Source of the DNA: an uncultured Synergistia bacterium
Lineage (GTDB): Bacteria; Eremiobacterota; SpSt-956; JAKJGF01
DNA: 7,810 nucleotides
NCBI GenBank assembly: GCA_937888925.1
Contig: CALARM010000365.1
Location: forward strand, 1-7,810
Reading direction: 5' to 3'
Notes under the pieces: generated by a model
Databases searched by the model: none
The model's input: only the letters and a program-made list of their open reading frames with translations
Told to the model about the DNA's origin: nothing
Shown here: piece after piece, positions 1 through 6,151 of the stretch
Position numbering within the stretch: position 1 is the first letter of the stretch
Layout: each line of letters begins with the position of its first letter
Program-made: the position numbers and the translations under genes

Positions 1-3000
1 ATCTGTATAAAAAGACTGGAATATCAAAGGACTCTTCATTAAAATAAAACTCACCGAAACTATTAAATTCTTCTTCTATCGTATCATTTATTTCAATGGA
101 TTTTCCGGCAGCATATAATTCTATAGCTATTCTAAATTTTCCCTCCACTTCTCTGGAAGAAGCCACTTTCCCTATAAAGTACTGAGTTTTTGCATAGTCC
201 AGATAAAACATGGCCTCATCTTCTTTGTATTTTATAGCATCTCTGAAATACCCCCTTGCATCAAGATAGTCTTTTCGTTCAAAATAAATTTTACCTGTAA
301 GATGATAACCGTAGGAAAATTCACCGTCCAGCTTCAAAATATCATTCAGAATATTTAATGTTTCATCATATTTACGCTCTTTAAAATAATTAAGACAGAC
401 AAGGAAATCTTCTATTATTTTAATATTATCTTCCAGCGATTTCATGGTAAATAAACTTATATATCTTTTACCTTCCAGAAAATTTCTCACAGATAACGGC
501 AAAACCTCAACTTTATTACCGTCAGTATCGATTTCAAAACAGGTTCCTTCTTCATCGACTGTTATCCTCTCCATGGCTTCTTTATAAAGGGAAAGACTTT
601 TGTCGAACCTGCCGTTCCTATAATAGGCCAGGGCAAGGTAATAAAAATTTACGGGCTTCACCTCTATACCGACAATTTCTTCGAGCTTTTTTATGGCATC
701 TGAAAATTTTCTGGTAGCCATATAAATCATAGAAATTTTAAAGAGATAGACAGTATTTTTCTCATTTGAAGATAGAAGAAGATTATATTCTCGAAGGGCC
801 TCTTCATATTTACGAAGAGAGAAATAGGAATCTCCCATAAGTTCATGAAATTCATCCCTGCTTTCCAGAGAAAGTGCCTGTTTTGCATGTTCAATGGCTC
901 TGTTATAAAAGAAGATACCTCCTCCTGAAAGATAGTAACTTTTTGCAAGTAAAGCCAGAGTGTCAATATTTGTCCGGGAAAAATTCAATGATTTTTCAAG
1001 ATACTTTATGGCAGATTTATAATCATGTTTTTCGAAATAAGTCACTGCAACTTTAAGGTAATCCATAGAAGCTCTTTCGGGAGAAGTCAGAATATTAAGT
1101 TTTTTCTCCGAACATATATAAATACTTTCATCTGCAATTACAGGAGAAGAGGAAGGAATGAAATTTAAATTTATCTTTTCACATATATTTAATGACATAT
1201 CTGTTACATATAATGCTCTTCCTGATATAAGAAACAGAAATTCGCCTGCCATTACAGGAGTGTAACCTGTGTCCGGAAGATCAGAACTCTTATGTTTCAG
1301 GGAGATTTTTCCCGTACTATCAAAACATGCAATACCTGCCTCTGTAATTGCATAAAAGAATTCCCTGTTTATTACAGGAGGAAAAAGAACTTTAACATTA
1401 GATGAATCAATCAAAGCTGAATCCTTTAAAAGGGAAATTCCACTTTCTCCTGTTATAAGTACCATATTTTTAATTATTGAAAGATAAGATGAAGGAAACA
1501 TACGGATAGAAGATTTAATGTTACCTGTCATATAATCAATAGAGTATACATAGCCGGAAGAAGATGTAAGAACAAGCAAATCATTATTTATAACTATATT
1601 ATTTACAGGTTTTTTTGTCTGAAGGCTCCACAATTCTTTACCGTTTTCAATATCAATGGCATAAATATGTTCATAATAAGAAATAATATAAACATATCCT
1701 TCTTTCATTTCAGGAGATACCGTAACTGGTCCCGGTGTTTTAAACTTCCATAGTTCTTTGCCTTCTTCCCTGGAAAGACAGTATATAAAGTTATCGTCAG
1801 AGCCGAACACAATCCTGTCTTTTGTCAGAGAAGGAACAGACAGATTGGCCATATGCTTAAAAAACCATTTCTTTTCACCTGAGAGCAAATCGAAAGAAGC
1901 AAGCCCCTGCTGATATAAGATTATATAAGCCATGCCTTCATATATAACTGGCATACGGACAGTTTTTTCTGGAAGAGAAATAGATTTTGCCAGTACAGAA
2001 GCAGGAGAAATATTCTCCAGAGAACTTTGATTATTTGTATGTTTACAGTCCCTGTATTCTCCGGTCCATGAAGAAGATACGGTATGTTTAAGACCATCAT
2101 AAAAATCTTTCCACAATTCTACCTGAAGAGGATTTACATCGGGAAACAGGAATGGCACGGAATTAATTTCTTCAAAGGCAGAGAAAATATCCCCCAGATT
2201 ATAAAGACATTCTCCTGCTCTGAAATGGTATTTCGCATTATTTGGATTTTTCTCCAGACATATTCTGTAATGTTTCAACGCCAATCTCCATGCCTTTACA
2301 GCAAAAAATCTTTCTCCTTCCACGTATTCCGTTTCATCTCCCGAATATTTATTTATGTATCTGGCAGAAATTCTGTCCAGTTCTTCGAGCAGTTCCAGAG
2401 GAGATTGAAATCTTTCGTCAGGGTTATCCCTGAGAGTTCGATGTATTAAAGAAGAAAATTCCCCGGAAACTTCAGGATTTAACGTTTTTAACGGAGGAAA
2501 ATTGAATGGATTTTCCGCAGGATCATACTTTGTAAGGAAATAATACATGGTAGCACCAAAAGAGTAAATATCACTTCTTGTATCGGAACGGCCCAGATAC
2601 TGTTCCCTGGGAGCATATCCGGGGCTACCCATTTTAACAGAATCTTCTTTTTCTTCGGGTTTTAAAAATTTTGCTATCGTAAAATCTACAGGTTTTATAT
2701 GTCCCTGAGGAGTGATTATTATATTTGAAGGTTTTATGTCTCTTAATACGAGGGGAAAAGGTTTTAAATTATAGAAATAAATCAGGACTTCCGCAAGCTG
2801 CCTGGCCCAGTTCAGCACTATTTCTTCATAAAGAGGTTCTTTACTCTTTTTTATTACGTCTTCCAGGTTCTGCCCTTCAATATATTCTACAGATATAAAA
2901 TATTTGCTCCCTTCCACAAAAAAATCATAGCCTTTCGGAAGAGAAGGGTAATCGAGTTGAGATAATATTCTGTATTCTCCTCTGAAAAGCTCCAGTTCTT

Positions 3001-3172
3001 TAATTTCATCTGCTATTGAACCATCGGAGCTTAAGAGTTCTTTAATTACTACATCTTTTCCCTGATGGACATCATAGGAGAGATAAACAAGGCACTGGCC
3101 CCCTCTTCCCAGGATACGGGTAATCTGATATCTGTCATGGAGTCTCTGGCCGATTGATAAAGGAGGTTTCAT
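1..3172 (-). CDS. Ser/Thr protein kinase with PQQ-type propeller and TPR repeats (3' end beyond window)
   Basis: The frame stays open for 1057 codons and has no stop, so the C-terminus is missing. Residues 13-268 form a PknB-like eukaryotic-type kinase: glycine loop GRGGQCLVY (22-30), VVIK lysine K44, probable helix-C Glu E66, catalytic segment LRDIKPSN (D145, N150), metal-binding D163 in DFT, activation segment GSPGYAPREQ and SDIYSFG near 200-206. A short TPR-like segment follows (about 282-335). Residues 385-700 carry PQQ/beta-propeller strands such as IYAIDIENGKELW. TPR-like helices fill 703-870 and 920-985 onward. I see no transmembrane segment, so it is probably cytoplasmic, phosphorylating unknown partners held by the propeller and TPRs. 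Oddities: the HRD His is Leu, the DFG Gly is Thr and the third loop Gly is Cys, but the key charged residues remain, so activity is plausible. The ATG at 3172 is the only start before an in-frame TAA at 3211-3209. It has no Shine-Dalgarno; a heptamer tract sits there instead. Third gene of a leftward run. Confidence 0.93.
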   Translation of the reverse strand, partial: MKPPLSIGQRLHDRYQITRILGRGGQCLVYLSYDVHQGKDVVIKELLSSDGSIADEIKELELFRGEYRILSQLDYPSLPKGYDFFVEGSKYFISVEYIEGQNLEDVIKKSKEPLYEEIVLNWARQLAEVLIYFYNLKPFPLVLRDIKPSNIIITPQGHIKPVDFTIAKFLKPEEKEDSVKMGSPGYAPREQYLGRSDTRSDIYSFGATMYYFLTKYDPAENPFNFPPLKTLNPEVSGEFSSLIHRTLRDNPDERFQSPLELLEELDRISARYINKYSGDETEYVEGERFFAVKAWRLALKHYRICLEKNPNNAKYHFRAGECLYNLGDIFSAFEEINSVPFLFPDVNPLQVELWKDFYDGLKHTVSSSWTGEYRDCKHTNNQSSLENISPASVLAKSISLPEKTVRMPVIYEGMAYIILYQQGLASFDLLSGEKKWFFKHMANLSVPSLTKDRIVFGSDDNFIYCLSREEGKELWKFKTPGPVTVSPEMKEGYVYIISYYEHIYAIDIENGKELWSLQTKKPVNNIVINNDLLVLTSSSGYVYSIDYMTGNIKSSIRMFPSSYLSIIKNMVLITGESGISLLKDSALIDSSNVKVLFPPVINREFFYAITEAGIACFDSTGKISLKHKSSDLPDTGYTPVMAGEFLFLISGRALYVTDMSLNICEKINLNFIPSSSPVIADESIYICSEKKLNILTSPERASMDYLKVAVTYFEKHDYKSAIKYLEKSLNFSRTNIDTLALLAKSYYLSGGGIFFYNRAIEHAKQALSLESRDEFHELMGDSYFSLRKYEEALREYNLLLSSNEKNTVYLFKISMIYMATRKFSDAIKKLEEIVGIEVKPVNFYYLALAYYRNGRFDKSLSLYKEAMERITVDEEGTCFEIDTDGNKVEVLPLSVRNFLEGKRYISLFTMKSLEDNIKIIEDFLVCLNYFKERKYDETLNILNDILKLDGEFSYGYHLTGKIYFERKDYLDARGYFRDAIKYKEDEAMFYLDYAKTQYFIGKVASSREVEGKFRIAIELYAAGKSIEINDTIEEEFNSFGEFYFNEESFDIPVFLYR
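2371..3136 (-). other. Kinase catalytic domain with variant HRD and DFG motifs
   Basis: This is the catalytic domain of the large kinase. Catalytic Asp is at 2740-2738 within Leu-Arg-Asp, the metal-binding Asp at 2686-2684 is followed by Phe-Thr, and the APxEQ motif is intact. Lys44, Glu66, Asp145, Asn150 and Asp163 are all present, so it is not an obvious pseudokinase. Family assignment is by motif recognition only. Confidence 0.85.
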
Positions 3173-3178
3173 GATAAG

Positions 3179-3206
3179 GTGAAGGGTGAAGAGTGAAGAG
3201 TGAAGA
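3179..3206 (+). repeat. Heptamer tandem repeat, GTGAAGA type, four units
   Basis: Four consecutive 7-bp units read GTGAAGG, GTGAAGA, GTGAAGA, GTGAAGA on the plus strand. The tract ends six bases upstream of the kinase ATG (leftward gene), so it fills the place where a ribosome binding site would be. As mRNA it is CU-rich (UCUUCAC repeats) and has no anti-16S complementarity. The same type recurs at 6124-6151 in the opposite orientation. Confidence 0.9.
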
Positions 3207-3270
3207 GGTTACTTAATTATTGATTCCGGCAAATGTATTTCTTACCGAAAATGAGTAACCGATAAATACA

Positions 3271-3291
3271 GTCACAGGTCACAGGTCACCT
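3271..3291 (-). repeat. Heptamer tandem repeat, GTGACCT type, three units
   Basis: The plus strand reads GTCACAG, GTCACAG, GTCACCT. The reverse strand is a GTGACCT-type repeat that keeps the GTGA core of the neighbouring tract with a different remainder. The last unit lies eight bases beyond the Nudix stop codon. It includes the near-palindrome CAGGT-C-ACCTG, so a hairpin is possible, but there is no U-tract to make it a terminator. Confidence 0.85.
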
Positions 3292-3299
3292 GACGCAAA

Positions 3300-3902
3300 T
3301 CACCTCCCGTCAACAGGCTTCCATCCGTAAAAAAGGGTCAGGAAATTTCTTACAATCCTTCCCGTAGTACCCCATATGTTATGTTTTCCATATTTGAAAG
3401 CACAGTAATCATAGGGTTTCCCTTTATAGATATAATTTCTGTCTTCCATATAATTTTTCCTGTCAAGGAGAGTAGAAACAGGAACTTCCAGAATTTCGGC
3501 AACTTCTTTTTCACTGACTTTAAAATCATACGGATATGGTATGATACCAATAAGAGGGTATATACAGTAGCCTGTGCCTGTAATAAAATCATCGAGGGCA
3601 CCGAGAGTGTCGATATCTTCCCTTATAAGACCAATTTCTTCAAAGGATTCCCTGATGGCTGTTTCTTCCAGGGTTTTATCTGCTTTATCCCTTACACCTC
3701 CAGGAAAGGAAATCTGCCCCCTGTGAGTTTCAACAGTTTCCGTTCTTTTTGTAAAAAGAAGATGTTCCTCTCCATGTTTAAAAAAAATGGGAATCAAAAC
3801 AGCAGCAGATATAGAACCGTTATGCTTTACGGAAATTCTTTTTCTTCCGGAAAGTAAATCTAAAATTTTATCTTTTGTCTTTTCTTTTGTGTCTGTCATC
3901 AT
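3300..3902 (-). CDS. Nudix hydrolase, CoA pyrophosphatase type
   Basis: A 200-residue cytosolic Nudix protein. The CoA-specific signature RGQISFPGG is at 61-69 and runs into a Nudix box (G69 to L92) with R84, E85, E88, E89 and G91; the glutamates bind the catalytic divalent metal. The spacing from G69 to R84 is one residue longer than the classic box, as in NudL/NUDT7-type enzymes. The C-terminal NIWGTTGRIVRNFL block (175-188) also fits that family. Known members cleave CoA and its derivatives into a 4'-phosphopantetheine moiety and 3',5'-ADP, and recycle or limit CoA. Two adjacent ATGs (3902 and 3899) are possible starts; neither has a convincing Shine-Dalgarno. It lies 22 bp after the RAM-domain gene, which suggests cotranscription and perhaps coupling. 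The family is secure; the exact substrate is inferred. Confidence 0.93.
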   Translation of the reverse strand: MMTDTKEKTKDKILDLLSGRKRISVKHNGSISAAVLIPIFFKHGEEHLLFTKRTETVETHRGQISFPGGVRDKADKTLEETAIRESFEEIGLIREDIDTLGALDDFITGTGYCIYPLIGIIPYPYDFKVSEKEVAEILEVPVSTLLDRKNYMEDRNYIYKGKPYDYCAFKYGKHNIWGTTGRIVRNFLTLFYGWKPVDGR

Positions 3903-3924
3903 TATCTAAATAAGCAATTATTCA

Positions 3925-4422
3925 CTACATGGTAATTACGGGACACTCTTTTATCCTTAAAACGCCATCCATATATTTAATCTGCTCTTTTATTACTTTA
4001 TCCATATCGTCAAAACGTTCTGCTTCCAGAAGGACGATTATGTCAAAATTTCCTTCTACTGTATCACATGATGTCACTCTATCGACAGAACAGAGTAATC
4101 TATGGACTTTTTCTTTCTTTTCCTTTTCAATTTCAATCATCACATAGGAAGAAAGAAGATTCTCTTTTCTCTTACCATGTCCGTCTCCAAAACCATGAGG
4201 GATGATCGGCATAAAATCAGCTTCTTTTATACCATCAAGTTTTTTTATATCTTCCAGACACTTTTCCATATTGTCGGCTTTGAGAAAAAGCACCAGGTCA
4301 TATATTCCCTTTGTAGCATCACAGGATACAACCTTATCCATAGAATATAGTTCTTTATAGGCAGATACAAATCTGTCTTTATGTTCAAATTTTATCATAA
4401 CAAAAGCTGATTTTTCTTCCAT
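3925..4422 (-). CDS. Two tandem Lrp/AsnC-type ligand-binding (RAM) domains, no HTH
   Basis: A 165-residue protein made of two copies of the alpha/beta fold used by Lrp/AsnC regulators to bind amino acids and oligomerise. Domain 1 is about residues 5-74 and domain 2 about 92-163, joined by a Gly/His/Lys-rich linker (75-90). The repeats align clearly: VSCDATKGIYDLVLFLKA (32-49) against TSCDTVEGNFDIIVLLEA (117-134). No helix-turn-helix is present, so it cannot bind DNA as Lrp does. It may sense a small molecule, or modulate a partner by protein contact. Start ATG 4422 is supported by GAGGG, about seven bases upstream in the mRNA. It is the first gene of the leftward run with the Nudix and kinase genes, so its ligand might relate to them. 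That link is inference. Confidence 0.85.
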   Translation of the reverse strand: MEEKSAFVMIKFEHKDRFVSAYKELYSMDKVVSCDATKGIYDLVLFLKADNMEKCLEDIKKLDGIKEADFMPIIPHGFGDGHGKRKENLLSSYVMIEIEKEKKEKVHRLLCSVDRVTSCDTVEGNFDIIVLLEAERFDDMDKVIKEQIKYMDGVLRIKECPVITM

Positions 4423-4499
4423 GTTCTTCCCTCTTTCTGAAATTTTTTAAAGTATTATTTATATAAAATAAAATAACATAAAATTGATTTTTTGTATAG

Positions 4500-4530
4500 A
4501 TTATAAGGCAGAAATTATTTATCTTGACAA
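4500..4530 (-). promoter_or_regulatory. Candidate leftward promoter for the RAM/Nudix/kinase run
   Basis: On the minus strand TTGTCA (4530-4525) and a perfect TATAAT (4505-4500) are separated by 19 bases. That is longer than the preferred 17, so the pairing is weak; GTCAAG at 17 bases is an alternative -35. The -35 overlaps that of the rightward promoter, because TTGACAA reads TTGTCAA on the other strand. The implied 5' leader is about 70 bases and very AT-rich. Confidence 0.4.
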
Positions 4531-4551
4531 AAGAAACAGCTTTGTTAGAAT
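4524..4551 (+). promoter_or_regulatory. Sigma70-type promoter for the antitoxin-like gene
   Basis: A perfect -35 TTGACA (4524-4529), a 16-base spacer and a -10 TAGAAT (4546-4551) predict transcription starting near 4558. This gives a leader of about 30 bases before the small gene, with its Shine-Dalgarno inside it. It is the strongest promoter match I see in the window. Confidence 0.75.
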
Positions 4552-4575
4552 AATAATTACCAGGTATTTTTTTAT

Positions 4576-4583
4576 GAGGTGAT
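4576..4583 (+). promoter_or_regulatory. Strong Shine-Dalgarno that points to an ATT start codon
   Basis: GAGGTGAT matches the anti-Shine-Dalgarno of 16S rRNA over eight bases. The GAGG core ends eight bases before ATT 4588, which is good spacing. There is no in-frame ATG downstream within the conserved N-terminus. The in-frame GTG at 4579 lies inside this motif, so it would not be served by it. Confidence 0.7.
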
Positions 4584-4587
4584 TATA

Positions 4588-4743
4588 ATTAATATACCGA
4601 AATTTAAAAATGATGAAGAAGCAGCTGATTTCTGGGATAATCGAAGCTTTGAAGATTATGTTGAAGGCACAAAAGAAGCAGAAATTGAGTTTGTCCGTAT
4701 CACCGGGGAAACGTTAAAAATCAGACTAAAGCCAGGTCAATGA
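4588..4743 (+). CDS. Short CopG-antitoxin-like protein, probable AUU start
   Basis: A 51-residue product beginning IPKFKNDEEAADFWDNRSF. It matches the N-terminal signature of the CopG-type antitoxin family of type II toxin-antitoxin systems (IPxFxxxxEExxFWDxxxxxxY). In full-length relatives a ribbon-helix-helix DNA-binding segment follows. Here only its beta-strand seems present (LKIRL, 43-47), and the protein ends four residues later, so both helices are missing. This looks like a truncated or orphan antitoxin. No toxin is adjacent: upstream is a promoter and a divergent gene, downstream a secreted protein. Promoter 4524-4551 and Shine-Dalgarno 4576-4583 favour ATT 4588 as start; GTG 4579 (four extra residues before the Asn) is the alternative. 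The stop codon overlaps the base of a terminator-like hairpin. Family fair, function doubtful. Confidence 0.65.
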   Translation: MNIPKFKNDEEAADFWDNRSFEDYVEGTKEAEIEFVRITGETLKIRLKPGQ

Positions 4744-4770
4744 CCTCGCCCACAAGGGGACGAGGTTTTC
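4743..4770 (+). terminator. Terminator-like hairpin after the antitoxin-like gene
   Basis: Stem ACCTCG (4743-4748) pairs with CGAGGT (4761-4766). CCC (4749-4751) pairs with GGG (4757-4759) past a bulged A, leaving a five-base loop. TTTTC follows at once. An outer GCCAG/CTGGC pairing (4731-4735 with 4770-4774) could extend it. The hairpin begins on the last base of the stop codon. It probably limits read-through into the secreted-protein genes. Confidence 0.65.
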
Positions 4771-4802
4771 TGGCACGATTCTATAAAAAAAGGAGTGTTT
4801 TT

Positions 4803-5354
4803 ATGAAAAAAATCATTAACTTATTATTAATATCACTGATAATACTTTGTTTCACCCAGAATCTCTTTGCCCAGGACAGATTTTTAAAAGCAGAAACAAG
4901 ATATTCAAATGATTTCACAGACTGGAACATAATGCTTCAGATGGGAAGTGCAACTCTAAGGACAGTATTTTCAAAAGACATGAGTTCATGGGATGTATTT
5001 CTTCCCGACAGTTCCGGTAAAATAAGCACTGTTTTTTCAGGAGATCCGTCCAGATGGGAATATTACAGTTACGGGAAAACCATCAAGATAGAAACGGTAT
5101 TTATAAATGATTTTACAGGCTGGTATATCAAAGGGAATAATGTGGAACTCAGGGCATCAACAGTATTTTCAGGCGATTATTCAAGCTGGTACGTAACAGG
5201 TGCCGGAACCATGAGGGTAGAATGTGTATACTCCGGCGATATAGGAACATGGTATATAGATGACGGAATGAACCAGGTATCGAATGATATAAAAATGGGT
5301 GCTATCTTTGCCTGTATTATAAGTGCTGTTCTGGATAAGTGTAAGGGCAAATGA
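4803..5354 (+). CDS. Secreted protein with six 22-residue Trp repeats
   Basis: A 183-residue protein that I cannot assign to a named family. Residues 1-23 are a Sec signal peptide (MKK, a hydrophobic run, then LFA before QD). The mature part is six repeats, each with an Asp and then a Trp four residues later (D-x-[ST/G]-x-W; D37 to D146), with Trp at 41, 63, 85, 107, 129 and 150. The period is therefore 22, 22, 22, 22 and 21. The consensus is roughly TVFSGDxSxWYVxG plus a short polar strand, which suggests two beta-strands per unit and a closed or solenoid beta fold. A hydrophobic tail follows (164-178, KMGAIFACIISAVLD), with Cys at 171 and 180. ATG 4803 is preceded by AGGAG. An in-frame ATG at 4740 lies in the upstream hairpin and would bury the signal peptide. 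It overlaps the next gene by ATGA, so the two are coupled. Export is well supported; the role is unknown. Confidence 0.9.
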   Translation: MKKIINLLLISLIILCFTQNLFAQDRFLKAETRYSNDFTDWNIMLQMGSATLRTVFSKDMSSWDVFLPDSSGKISTVFSGDPSRWEYYSYGKTIKIETVFINDFTGWYIKGNNVELRASTVFSGDYSSWYVTGAGTMRVECVYSGDIGTWYIDDGMNQVSNDIKMGAIFACIISAVLDKCKGK

Positions 5355-5902
5355 GAAAAATGTGCCTTAGAAATAATAAAATCTATTTAAATGTCTTCAA
5401 TATCAGTCTGACGGCGTTTCTTCTGTGCAATATTTTATGTTCTTCGTACTTATTAGCCATTACAGCCGGCCCTGAAGGAACTGAAATATATGATTCCTCC
5501 AGCGGATTAAAGATTATTATTCCGCCGGGGGCACTCAACAAAACGACAGACATAACGGTAGAAATCATAGCACCTCCGGCAGTAAATAATCAGACAGGCT
5601 TTATCCATATGGATGTTTATAAAATATCCCCTTCCGATCTATCGTTTAAAAAAGAAATCTCCATATATTTCCCTACACTGAAATATAACGGGGTCTATGT
5701 ATACAGATTAAAAAAAATGAAGGAAGGAAATATCTTTACTCCTCTTATCCCCGATGATACAATAGGAAATATTACAAAAGAACTGAAGGTAATACCTGAT
5801 AAATCTCTGTGGGAAAAACTCACTGCTGATACGTCTCAGAAAGGATATGTTCTTCTTAAAACAAAAAGTTCAGGCATTTATACTGCCGGTTATTTCAGAT
5901 AA
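5351..5902 (+). CDS. Secreted ZU5-like domain protein
   Basis: A 183-residue exported protein. A basic N-terminus and a hydrophobic stretch (about 17-36) end in AITA, so signal peptidase I cleavage near residue 39 is likely; there is no convincing lipobox. Residues 46-108 match the ZU5-type beta domain: GLKIIIPPGALNKTTDITVEI, then a Val-Tyr-x-Ile-Ser-Pro stretch (89-94) and a Phe-x-Lys-x-Ile-Ser-Ile-Tyr-Phe-Pro strand (99-108). A further beta-rich part ends in GIYTAGYFR. Bacterial ZU5-like domains occur in extracytoplasmic proteins, but this gives no enzymatic activity. Its ATG overlaps the TGA of the Trp-repeat gene (ATGA), so translation is probably coupled and the two products may act together. 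AAGGG lies just upstream. M4 (5360) is an alternative start. The domain call rests on motif recognition. Confidence 0.85.
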   Translation: MRKMCLRNNKIYLNVFNISLTAFLLCNILCSSYLLAITAGPEGTEIYDSSSGLKIIIPPGALNKTTDITVEIIAPPAVNNQTGFIHMDVYKISPSDLSFKKEISIYFPTLKYNGVYVYRLKKMKEGNIFTPLIPDDTIGNITKELKVIPDKSLWEKLTADTSQKGYVLLKTKSSGIYTAGYFR

Positions 5903-6123
5903 TCATCCGTTCTGCAAGGCCTGTTCCCCGGTCTCCTTAATGCCTTTAAAGAGAAAATTCAATATAAGACAGAAAATTTTCACGTAATTCATTAAAAGAT
6001 TTTGCAAAACACTTTATATAAAAAAACGATTATTTTTTTGTTATTGCTCTGGTTTCCCTGTTTTAAAATTTTTGAAGTGCCAGCAAAACCCTCCACAGGG
6101 CGAATACAGTGGTTCTCCCCTAC
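5903..6123. other. Convergent intergenic spacer
   Basis: Together with the repeat tract that follows, this separates two genes pointing at each other. I find no ORF with coding character. Near the left end AAGGC and GCCTT could form a weak hairpin with a long loop (about 5915-5945) as the rightward terminator. The middle is A/T homopolymer-rich. CCCTGT (6056-6061) and ACAGGG (6095-6100) are inverted copies 33 bases apart, enclosing the leftward hairpin described separately. Confidence 0.6.
6085..6101 (-). terminator. Weak leftward terminator after the radical SAM gene
   Basis: On the minus strand GCCCT, GTGG loop, AGGG(T), then TTTT form a short hairpin (four G/C-rich pairs plus a possible G-U) with a U-tract. 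It lies about 33 bases past the radical SAM stop. The stem is short, so termination is uncertain. Its flanks resemble the hairpin at 4743-4774. Confidence 0.4.
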
Positions 6124-6151
6124 CTTTCACTATTCACTTTTCACTCTTCAC
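6124..6151 (-). repeat. Heptamer tandem repeat, GTGAANN type, overlapping a gene end
   Basis: Four units on the minus strand read GTGAAGA, GTGAAAA, GTGAATA, GTGAAAG. The first two units and part of the third are coding: they give the last five residues (V-K-S-E-K) and the TGA stop of the radical SAM gene. The tract has the same length and unit type as 3179-3206. Confidence 0.88.

Noticed and set aside
2084..2449. 121-codon plus-strand ORF opposite the kinase gene
   Set aside because: Antisense to a well-supported kinase/TPR reading frame, with no family features and no ribosome binding site; a shadow. The same holds for 727-966, 874-1056 and 2242-2433.
3179..3291. CRISPR-like array
   Set aside because: Units are 7 bp with no spacers, and there are no cas genes.
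3381..3857. 158-codon plus-strand ORF opposite the Nudix gene
   Set aside because: Mirror of the Nudix frame, which has all family motifs; the antisense product is unrecognisable. The ORFs opposite 3925-4422 and 6332-6611 are rejected for the same reason.
4772..4787. TGGCAC as a sigma54 promoter element before the secreted genes
   Set aside because: The -12 half (TTGC at the right distance) is missing; TATA is found instead, and the TGGCAC tail recurs after another hairpin.
4740..4802. In-frame ATG at 4740 extending the Trp-repeat protein by 21 residues
   Set aside because: The extension lies in the terminator-like hairpin, has no ribosome binding site and would bury a clear signal peptide; ATG 4803 has AGGAG upstream.
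6021..6040. A-run and T-run around CGATTA as a bidirectional terminator
   Set aside because: The stem would consist only of A-T pairs and is too weak to count.
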